24,851 bases of DNA from NCBI GenBank assembly GCA_023458215.1, contig JAEXAJ010000192.1:1-24851 (forward strand), written 5' to 3'. A program made the position numbers and the translations under genes. Source of the stretch: Bacteroidota bacterium (GTDB lineage Bacteria; Bacteroidota; Bacteroidia; Bacteroidales; Bacteroidaceae). The notes under the pieces were generated by a model that saw nothing but the letters and a program-made list of their open reading frames with translations, made no database searches and was not told the DNA's origin. Shown here piece by piece: positions 7,996 to 15,650 of this stretch; position 1 is the first letter of the stretch, and each line of letters opens with the position of its first letter.

Positions 7996-10506
7996 ATGAA
8001 AAGTAACAATTGGCTCCTATTTTTAATATTCCTTTTCATTACCCTACCAGGTAAAGCGGATGAATGGATTAGAATTAATCAACTCGGTTATTTGCCCCAA
8101 TCTATAAAAGTTGCTGTATTTATGAGCGAAGAAGGAACCGGTGTGGATACCTATACGTTAGTCGATGCTTTCACTGGAAAGACAGTACGTACTTTTAATT
8201 CATCCAAGGCTACCGGTAAGATGGGAGGCATGAAGAGCACTTACCGTCTTGATTTCAGTGATTTTACAGAGCCGGGCACTTATTATCTAAAAGCCGGAAA
8301 AGCAGTTTCTCCTCGTTTCCCGATCAATACACATGTATATAATGGAACTGCGGACTTTCTGCTGAACTACATGCGTCAGCAACGTTGCGGTTATAATCCT
8401 TTTCTAAAAGACAGTTGTCATGTACACGACGGCTATATTGTGTATCATCCTACCAAAACCGGTCAACACATTGATGTACGCGGAGGTTGGCATGATGCAA
8501 CAGATTATCTGCAATACACAACTACCTCTGCCAATGCCATCTACCAGATGATGTTTGCCTATCAGGAAAACCCCGCATCATTCGGTGACGCTTACGATGC
8601 TGCCGGACACCCCGGTGCAAACGGCATTCCCGATATAATAGATGAAATAAAATGGGGACTGGACTGGCTGAACCGTATGAATCCCGCTCCCGGTGAACTC
8701 TATAATCAGATAGCCGACGACCGTGACCATGCCGGTATGCGCCTGCCCAATAAAGATCAGGTAGACTATGGCTACGGACCGGCTAAAGGACGCCCCGTTT
8801 ACTTCTGTAGTGGTGAGCCCCAGGTACGTGGGAAATTTATGAACGCAACTACAGGTGTAGCAAGTACCGCAGGAAAATTTGCATCGTGCTTCGCTTTGGG
8901 CGCTAAAATATTGAAAGACTTCTATCCCGAATTTGCCGCTGTAATCGGTGCTAAAGCCGATGCCGCCTATCAGGAAGGTGTGAAGAAACCGGGAGCATGC
9001 CAGACCGCTTCTGTGATGTCTCCATACATTTACGAAGAAGACAACTGGGTGGATGATATGGAACTCGCCGCTATGGAACTGTTCAAGACCACCGGCGAAC
9101 GTACATATATGGACCAAGCTATCGAGTACGGTCGGCGTGAGCCTATTACCCCTTGGATGGGGGCTGATAGTGCACGCCACTATCAATGGTATCCTTTTAT
9201 GAACATGGGGCATTACCATCTTGCCAAAGCAGGAAATCAACGAATTAGTAAAGAATTCATCCGCAATATGCGTACGGGCATCGACCGTACTTACGAGAAA
9301 GCCGTTGAAAGCCCATTCCTGCACGGCATCCCCTATACCTGGTGTTCCAATAATCTGACTACTGCCATGCTGACCCAATGCCGTCTGTACCGTGAAATAA
9401 CAGGCGACCTTACTTACGCAGAAATGGAAGCCGCCCTTCGTGACTGGATGTTTGGCTGTAACCCTTGGGGAACCAGTATGATTGTAGAGCTGCCACTTTA
9501 TGGTGACTATCCCTCACAGCCCCACTCCTCGCTGCTGAATGCAGGCGTAGGCAATACTACCGGAGGTTTGGTGGACGGTCCGGTCTACCGCACTATCTTC
9601 GAGAGCCTGCGTGGTGCCAATATGACAGGTATCCCCGGTACTCCCGGTCAGGATTACGAACGCTTCCAACCGGACTTGATGGTTTACCATGATGCCATCC
9701 ATGACTATTCCACCAACGAACCCACAATGGACGGAACAGCCTGCCTGACCTATTACCTCTCTGCCATGCAAAAAGAAGGTATGAAACAAGGCAATATCAA
9801 AGAAGACAAGAATGTATATGTAAACGGTGGAATTATACGTACCGACCCATCCAAAAAACAAATAACACTCGTATTTACTGCCGCAGACAAAGCCGACGGC
9901 GCCGACGCCATTATCACTACCCTGAAGAAACACGGCATCAAAGGCGGTTTCTTCTTTACAGGCGAATTTTACGAACTCTACCCGCAAGTAGTAAAGCGCC
10001 TGCTCAATGAAGGGCACTTTGTAGGAAGCCACAGCCACGGGCACTTACTATACATGCCTTGGGAAAACCGTGATTCTCTATTAGTGACCCGTGAAGAGTA
10101 CGAGCAGGACATGTTGAAAAGCTATGAAACCCTGCGCAAGGCAGGCATCGAATACAAAGATGCCCCCGTCTATATTCCACCTTACGAATATTACAACAAA
10201 GAAATATCTGCCTGGGCAAAGAGCATGGGCATACAGGTTATAAACTATACTCCGGGCACCATGAGCAATGCAGATTACACCACTCCGGATATGGGAACGA
10301 AATATCGCAGCAGCCAATTTATCTATGATAAAATCATGGAAGTTGAAAAGAAAGAAGGACTGAACGGGCACTTAATGTTGATACACTTTGGCACGGACGA
10401 CCGGCGCATAGATAAGTTTTACAACGGCTATTTAGACAAAATGATAAAAACGCTGAAACGAAAAGGATATAGTTTTGTACCACTCCGTGAAGCAGTTGGA
10501 ATATAG
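7996..10506 (+). CDS. Secreted GH9 endoglucanase-type enzyme fused to a polysaccharide deacetylase-like domain
   Basis: The 836-residue product has a signal peptide (about residues 1-21, no lipobox). Residues 22-105 form the CelD-type Ig-like domain common before GH9 modules (INQLGYLPQSIKVAVF). The GH9 catalytic domain spans about 115-595: GGWHDATDY carries Asp167 and Asp170, the usual base and its partner, and Glu575 in STNEPTMDG is the likely general acid, so the inverting beta-glucanase site looks intact. Residues about 612-836 form a NodB/CE4-like barrel with HSHGH (His679, His683) and PPYEYYN. The usual TFDDG motif is replaced by VFTAADKADG, so the metal site is altered. Related GH9 proteins attack cellulose, mixed-linkage glucan or xyloglucan; the substrate here cannot be read. 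No SusC/SusD, regulator or second glycosidase is adjacent, so it is not in an ordinary polysaccharide-utilisation locus. Confidence 0.9.
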   Translation: MKSNNWLLFLIFLFITLPGKADEWIRINQLGYLPQSIKVAVFMSEEGTGVDTYTLVDAFTGKTVRTFNSSKATGKMGGMKSTYRLDFSDFTEPGTYYLKAGKAVSPRFPINTHVYNGTADFLLNYMRQQRCGYNPFLKDSCHVHDGYIVYHPTKTGQHIDVRGGWHDATDYLQYTTTSANAIYQMMFAYQENPASFGDAYDAAGHPGANGIPDIIDEIKWGLDWLNRMNPAPGELYNQIADDRDHAGMRLPNKDQVDYGYGPAKGRPVYFCSGEPQVRGKFMNATTGVASTAGKFASCFALGAKILKDFYPEFAAVIGAKADAAYQEGVKKPGACQTASVMSPYIYEEDNWVDDMELAAMELFKTTGERTYMDQAIEYGRREPITPWMGADSARHYQWYPFMNMGHYHLAKAGNQRISKEFIRNMRTGIDRTYEKAVESPFLHGIPYTWCSNNLTTAMLTQCRLYREITGDLTYAEMEAALRDWMFGCNPWGTSMIVELPLYGDYPSQPHSSLLNAGVGNTTGGLVDGPVYRTIFESLRGANMTGIPGTPGQDYERFQPDLMVYHDAIHDYSTNEPTMDGTACLTYYLSAMQKEGMKQGNIKEDKNVYVNGGIIRTDPSKKQITLVFTAADKADGADAIITTLKKHGIKGGFFFTGEFYELYPQVVKRLLNEGHFVGSHSHGHLLYMPWENRDSLLVTREEYEQDMLKSYETLRKAGIEYKDAPVYIPPYEYYNKEISAWAKSMGIQVINYTPGTMSNADYTTPDMGTKYRSSQFIYDKIMEVEKKEGLNGHLMLIHFGTDDRRIDKFYNGYLDKMIKTLKRKGYSFVPLREAVGI

Positions 10507-10538
10507 ATTCACATTTTCTCGCAAATCAATTATTATAT

Positions 10539-10578
10539 AAAGGTTAGTTAAAGGTTATCATTCAAAGGTATTAAGGTA
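10539..10578 (+). repeat. Reiterated AAAGGTTA-like octamers
   Basis: AAAGGTTA occurs at 10539-10546 and 10550-10557, followed by AAAGGTA at 10564-10570 and AAGGTA at 10573-10578. The spacing of 9-14 bases is irregular. It may be a binding-site cluster or simply low-complexity spacer. Confidence 0.4.
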
Positions 10579-10603
10579 AATATTCAATCGGTTTGTTTTC
10601 AGT

Positions 10604-10636
10604 AAACCTTTCTCTCCCCCCAAGAGGGGAAGGTTT
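10604..10636. repeat. C-rich hairpin after the GH9 gene
   Basis: AAACCTT (10604-10610) pairs with AAGGTTT (10630-10636); inside, a run of six C pairs with GGGG (10626-10629). It stands out in AT-rich sequence, like the CCTCC/GGAGG hairpin on the other side of the GH9 gene. It could be an accessory transcript-end structure. Confidence 0.5.
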
Positions 10637-10642
10637 TGAAGT

Positions 10643-10680
10643 AAGCTCCCGGCCTGTGAAGGTCAGGAGCTTTATTCTTT
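10643..10680 (+). terminator. Probable terminator of the GH9 gene
   Basis: AAGCTCC (10643-10649) and GGAGCTT (10666-10672) form the stem, extended by GGCC with GGTC around the loop TGTGAA. The T-rich tail TTATTCTTT follows on the plus strand. It lies in the gap before the convergent threonine aldolase. Confidence 0.7.
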
Positions 10681-10699
10681 CTATAATAACGTCACAACT

Positions 10700-11722
10700 T
10701 CACGAGAGATTTTTCCCGACTGCTTGCAACAGCTCCTCAATATCTTTTTCAGTTGTATCAAAAGATGTCACAAAACGAATTTCATTGATAGCCTCATTCC
10801 AGAAGTAGAAGAAGTAATCTTTAAGAAGTTTATCGATGACCGGACGAGGCATAGTAAGAAAAAGCTGGTTACTTTCCATCGCTTGTGTAAACTGTACGCC
10901 TTGGATCTTTTTCAATCCTTCATATAATTTCCGTGCCATAGCATTGGCATGCGTAGCATTTTTCAACCAAAGTTCATCCGTCAGGTAAGCAGTGAACTGG
11001 CAAGACAGATAGCGCAACTTTGAAGCAAGTTGTGCCGATTGCTTACGTACAAAATAAGCCTCCTTCTTCAGTGCGGGATTGAAGATGATTACACTCTCTC
11101 CTAACATCAGCCCATTCTTCGTTCCGCCAAAACTAAGGATATCGATGCCACAATCTACCGTCAACTCTTTAAAGCTGAGATTCAATGCGGCACAAGCATT
11201 TGCCAAACGGGCACCATCCATGTGCACATACATGCCATGCTGATGAGCCAACTCTGTTAAAGCGCGCAGTTCGCCGGGCTTATAAATTGTGCCCAACTCC
11301 GTGCATTGGGAAATATAAATAGCACCCGGTTGAGAATGATGCTGCTCACCGAAATGGCATAAATAAGGACGTATCAAGTCGGGTGTCAATTTACCGTCCG
11401 GAGTATCTACCGGGCGAATCTGACAACCTGTCATACGGGCAGGAGAGCCACACTCATCGACATAAATATGCGCAGTTTCTGCACAAATTATAGAATTGAA
11501 CGGACGCGTACAAAGTTGCAAAGCCACCGCATTGCTACCCGTTCCATTGAAGACAAACAAGGGTTCGCAATCGGGAGTAAATACCTCCTTGATTTTCATC
11601 ACAGCTTGTTCTGTCCACGGATCATCACCATATCCTACCGCATGGTCTTGATTGGCACGGTTCAATGCTTCCATCACCAATGGATGCACACCCGAATTAT
11701 TGTCTGATGCAAAACTTCTCAT
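10700..11722 (-). CDS. ltaE: Low-specificity L-threonine aldolase (PLP enzyme)
   Basis: The 340-residue enzyme cleaves L-threonine and allo-threonine to glycine and acetaldehyde, using pyridoxal phosphate. Lys202 in SFGGTKNGL is the expected Schiff-base lysine; His85 in AETAHIYVDE stacks on the cofactor and Asp169 in MDGARLANA contacts its ring nitrogen, as in the fold-type I family. The reading frame is open to 11866, but MRSFASDNNSGVHP is the family N-terminus, and a promoter and terminator lie in the extension, so the ATG at 11722 is used. It is a single-gene unit, convergent with the GH9 gene. A related beta-eliminating lyase is possible but less likely. Confidence 0.92.
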   Translation of the reverse strand: MRSFASDNNSGVHPLVMEALNRANQDHAVGYGDDPWTEQAVMKIKEVFTPDCEPLFVFNGTGSNAVALQLCTRPFNSIICAETAHIYVDECGSPARMTGCQIRPVDTPDGKLTPDLIRPYLCHFGEQHHSQPGAIYISQCTELGTIYKPGELRALTELAHQHGMYVHMDGARLANACAALNLSFKELTVDCGIDILSFGGTKNGLMLGESVIIFNPALKKEAYFVRKQSAQLASKLRYLSCQFTAYLTDELWLKNATHANAMARKLYEGLKKIQGVQFTQAMESNQLFLTMPRPVIDKLLKDYFFYFWNEAINEIRFVTSFDTTEKDIEELLQAVGKNLS

Positions 11723-11747
11723 TATTGCTTTTTTATTTTGTTGTTCT

Positions 11748-11780
11748 AAAAGATATGCAAAGGAAAGAATATTCTGCAAC
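11748..11780 (-). promoter_or_regulatory. Probable promoter of the threonine aldolase gene
   Basis: On the minus strand TATCTTTT (11755-11748) is one base off the -7 consensus, and GTTG (11780-11777) lies 21 bases upstream in the -33 position. Transcription would begin about 20 bases before the ATG at 11722, which supports that start. Confidence 0.45.
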
Positions 11781-11783
11781 ATG

Positions 11784-11848
11784 AGAAAACAAAAAGACAC
11801 AGATTTCACAACTCGCCCGAAAACCTTCGATGTTGTGAAACCTGTGTC
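11784..11848 (-). terminator. Strong terminator of the winged-helix gene
   Basis: GACACAGGTTTCACAAC and GTTGTGAAATCTGTGTC (minus strand, 11848-11832 and 11812-11796) form a 17-pair stem with one G-U pair and a 19-base loop, followed by TTTTTGTTTT. It starts 33 bases after the stop of the gene at 11882 and ends just upstream of the aldolase promoter, so it insulates the two genes. Confidence 0.9.
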
Positions 11849-11881
11849 AGTAAAGTGATGCTTCAATCGGTTATTGCTTGT

Positions 11882-12097
11882 TTATCCGATATAAACGTTT
11901 ACCCCCAACGAGATGTAAAAATCTTCTTCTTCGTACATCTCGATCTTGTCCTCTCGAGCAAGCCAGCCGAGAGCGGCTCCTAAGTCTTTGTCCTTCAGTC
12001 CGGACTTCTTTTTCAATGCTGCATAACTCCATTTGGCATTATCACTAAGCAACTGCCAAACCTTTCCGGCATTGAGTCCAATTTCGTTTTTGTTCAT
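11882..12097 (-). CDS. Small winged-helix domain protein (DUF2582-like)
   Basis: The 71-residue product resembles the winged-helix DUF2582 family common in Bacteroidetes: NEIGLNAGKVWQLLSDNAKWSYAALKKKSGL gives the first helices and helix-turn-helix, and AALGWLAREDKIEMYEEEDFYISLG gives the recognition helix and wing. It has no other domain. A DNA-binding role is plausible from the fold, but the acidic wing (EEED) is unusual for DNA contact and the target is unknown. It is a monocistronic unit between groL and the aldolase gene, with its own strong terminator. Confidence 0.85.
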   Translation of the reverse strand: MNKNEIGLNAGKVWQLLSDNAKWSYAALKKKSGLKDKDLGAALGWLAREDKIEMYEEEDFYISLGVNVYIG

Positions 12098-12327
12098 TTT
12101 TTCTTCAAAATAAAAAGGTTAATAGTTCATTGATTAGGTTATCTCTACAGGATGTAAAGATATCATTTTTATTAATAACAACATAAGAAACAAGCAAAAG
12201 ATATACTATTTAATTAGATTTGTAACACTTTTGTAATTTTATACTATTCATAAACGAAACACTTTACCTGCACTTTGTATCATTATAATCAATCTAGCAT
12301 TCCACTTGGACCTAAAACTGATCTGTA

Positions 12328-12368
12328 ACAAAAAAGCCGCTTCCTTGTTTTACGCAGGAAGCGGCTTT
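12328..12368 (-). terminator. Terminator of groES-groL
   Basis: On the minus strand AAAGCCGCTTCC (12368-12357) pairs with GGAAGCGGCTTT (12344-12333), 12 pairs and a 12-base loop, followed by TTTTTTGTTAC. It begins 28 bases after the groL stop. Confidence 0.92.
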
Positions 12369-12388
12369 CGCATATTTAGTTAAGAATC

Positions 12389-14042
<1,654 letters not shown>

Positions 14043-14075
14043 CTAATTTACAGATTATATATTACTAATTACAAA

Positions 14076-14348
14076 TTATCCCAAAACAGCGAGTACATCG
14101 CTTTGACGCATAATGAGGTACTTAGTGCCTTCAACTTCCAGTTCAGTACCGGCATATTTGCCATACAATACAGTATCGCCTACTTTCAGCACCATCTCTT
14201 CGTCTTTTGTTCCGTTGCCTACTGCGATAACTTCACCTTTCAAAGGTTTCTCTTTTGCTGTATCAGGAATAATGATACCACCAATAGTTTTTTCTTCTGC
14301 AGGCGCAGGGAGTATCAGCACTCTGTCTGCCAATGGTTTAATGTTCAT
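14076..14348 (-). CDS. groES: Co-chaperonin GroES (10 kDa)
   Basis: This 90-residue protein caps the GroEL ring as a heptamer. [31 protein letters not shown] includes the N-terminal fold and the mobile loop ([11 protein letters not shown]) that contacts Gro[22 protein letters not shown] is the second conserved block. The frame extends ten codons upstream to 14378, but the ATG at 14348 gives the family's standard N-terminus and length. It is the first gene of the heat-shock operon; possible control elements lie at 14433-14482. Confidence 0.98.
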   Translation of the reverse strand: MNIKPLADRVLILPAPAEEKTIGGIIIPDTAKEKPLKGEVIAVGNGTKDEEMVLKVGDTVLYGKYAGTELEVEGTKYLIMRQSDVLAVLG

Positions 14349-14432
14349 AGTTCTTTTGTTTTTATTTATGTTATACATTAATTATAATAGTTTCTTGCCA
14401 TTACGCAAGCGATAAAGAACTTACGAAAAGTG

Positions 14433-14482
14433 TGCCAAACGAGAAAGCTGTTTGTTTGGCAGACAAAGGCTGACAAAATGGC
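14433..14482 (-). promoter_or_regulatory. Dyad and tandem decamers upstream of groES, candidate heat-shock control
   Basis: TGCCAAAC (14433-14440) and GTTTGGCA (14454-14461) are perfect complements 13 bases apart. Directly next to the second arm come two abutting decamers, GGCAGACAAA (14458-14467) and GGCTGACAAA (14468-14477), then a partial third (ATGGCAATAAG). A 10-base period puts the copies on one face of the helix. This is not CIRCE (TTAGCACTC-N9-GAGTGCTAA). The role in heat-shock control is inferred from position only. Confidence 0.5.
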
Positions 14483-14531
14483 AATAAGAATAGAAAAGAA
14501 TTGCTTCCCTAAGAAAACATATCATGTATAG

Positions 14532-14548
14532 GAAGAAAAGTTTTCTTC
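14532..14548. repeat. 17-base palindrome
   Basis: GAAGAAAA and TTTTCTTC flank a single central G. The right arm can also pair with AAGAAAAACT at 14554-14563. It lies 55 bases (centre to centre) from the first 23-base palindrome. Confidence 0.6.
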
Positions 14549-14583
14549 ATCGCAAGAAAAACTATATATCTATACTTGAGACT

Positions 14584-14648
14584 TACATTTCAAGCTTTGA
14601 AATGTATATATCCAGCAATGAATTTTATATTTCAAGGCTTGGAATATA
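14584..14648. promoter_or_regulatory. Two near-identical 23-base palindromes, candidate operator pair
   Basis: The first site (14584-14606) is TACATTTCAA, GCT, TTGAAATGTA: a perfect ten-base dyad. The second (14626-14648) is TATATTTCAA, GGC, TTGGAATATA, a dyad with one mismatch. The sites match each other at 18 of 23 positions, and their centres are 42 bases apart, four helical turns. Such paired sites suit a dimeric regulator binding cooperatively. They lie between groES and the transporter, so the controlled gene is uncertain. Confidence 0.6.
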
Positions 14649-14741
14649 GATTTACTAGCACTAAAGAAATGTTTAGGAAGCGTAGAAAGAAAGTTTCCTT
14701 CGCTTGAACGAAAAGTATAATATAAGGTAGAATCGTTTTTT

Positions 14742-14773
14742 ATTGGTACTTATCATAAAAAAGAGCATCTTTG
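14742..14773 (+). promoter_or_regulatory. Promoter of the BASS transporter gene
   Basis: CATCTTTG (14766-14773) differs from TAnnTTTG at one base, and ATTG (14742-14745) lies 20 bases upstream as the -33 box. The start codon follows 25 bases after the -7 box. Confidence 0.55.
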
Positions 14774-14798
14774 CACCCCGAATTAAACGAATAACATA

Positions 14799-15650
14799 AT
14801 GAACGCCATCTGGATTGTCCTTCCCATTCTCACACTATTGATGTTCGAGTTGGGACTTACGCTACAAATAGAAGATTTCAAACTGTTCAAGAAACGACCG
14901 CGCCCGATTATAGCGGGAATGATAGGGCAAATTATATTCCTGCCGATATTGGCGTTTATCTTAGGCTGGCTGTTCGAGCTCGATCCTCTGTTTTTTATCG
15001 GCATCATGTTGATAGCCTGTTCTCCCGGCGGCAGTTCATCAAATATATTCTCAATGCTTGCCAAAGGAGATGTGGCACTGTCCGTATCGCTTACGGCATG
15101 CAGCAGCATCTTAACTCTGTTTACTATCCCGGTGATTATGGAGTTTGCCACCCGGTTCATAGGCAGCAATCTGAATATCGATATTCACCTCCCTGTAGGG
15201 AGCCTTATGATGCAGAATCTTGTGCTAATGCTTCTTCCTATCGCAACCGGAATATTGGTGAAGCGTTACCGTCCGCGTGTGGCGGAAAAGATTCACAAAG
15301 TCTTATCTAAAGTAGCCTTTCCTGCACTAATTTTGTTGGCGACGATCTTTTTCATTCAACATCATGCTACCATCACCACACAATTCGGCAAATTAGGTTT
15401 ATGTATCTCTGTTCTTATACTACTGGCAATGGGGGGCGGACTACTGCTATCGAAGTCGATGCGCCTCAACCGGAAGGAACAACGTACACTGATTATAGAA
15501 ATAGGCATGCAGAATGCAGCTCAGGCTATTGCTATTGCCAGTAGCCCGTTTGTATTTAATAATGATATGATAGCAATACCTGCCATCATCTATGCATTGA
15601 TGATGAATGTGATTCTGCTGATATATGTGGGGATAGTAAAGCGCAGGTAA
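14799..15650 (+). CDS. Bile acid:sodium symporter (BASS) family membrane transporter
   Basis: The 283-residue protein is nearly all hydrophobic, with about nine or ten membrane spans, and resembles the BASS family of sodium-coupled carriers for organic anions. The conserved ACSPGGSSSNIFSMLAKGD and the later EIGMQNAAQAIAIA blocks, which form the crossover helices and Na+ sites in characterised members, are present. It is somewhat shorter than the 300-330 residues of ASBT-type members. The substrate is unknown; BASS homologues carry bile acids, pyruvate, pantothenate and other acids. Its stop codon abuts the stop of the convergent gene at 15651 with no base between. Confidence 0.85.
   Translation: MNAIWIVLPILTLLMFELGLTLQIEDFKLFKKRPRPIIAGMIGQIIFLPILAFILGWLFELDPLFFIGIMLIACSPGGSSSNIFSMLAKGDVALSVSLTACSSILTLFTIPVIMEFATRFIGSNLNIDIHLPVGSLMMQNLVLMLLPIATGILVKRYRPRVAEKIHKVLSKVAFPALILLATIFFIQHHATITTQFGKLGLCISVLILLAMGGGLLLSKSMRLNRKEQRTLIIEIGMQNAAQAIAIASSPFVFNNDMIAIPAIIYALMMNVILLIYVGIVKRR

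Larger units (their letters stand above)
14349..14798. other. Divergent regulatory spacer between groES and the BASS transporter
   Basis: No gene is seen in 450 bases. The spacer holds a dyad with tandem decamers near groES, a 17-base palindrome at 14532, a pair of 23-base palindromes at 14584 and 14626, and the transporter promoter at 14742-14773. I found no clear TAnnTTTG box before groES. Confidence 0.8.

Noticed and set aside
8578..9378. 266-codon frame antisense to the GH9 gene
   Set aside because: The sense frame has intact GH9 motifs throughout; the antisense peptide shows no domain.
14420..14445. Sigma-54-like TGGCAC sequence before groES on the minus strand
   Set aside because: The -24-like TTTGGCAC is present, but the -12 element reads TCG where GC is needed, and sigma-54 control of groESL would be unexpected.
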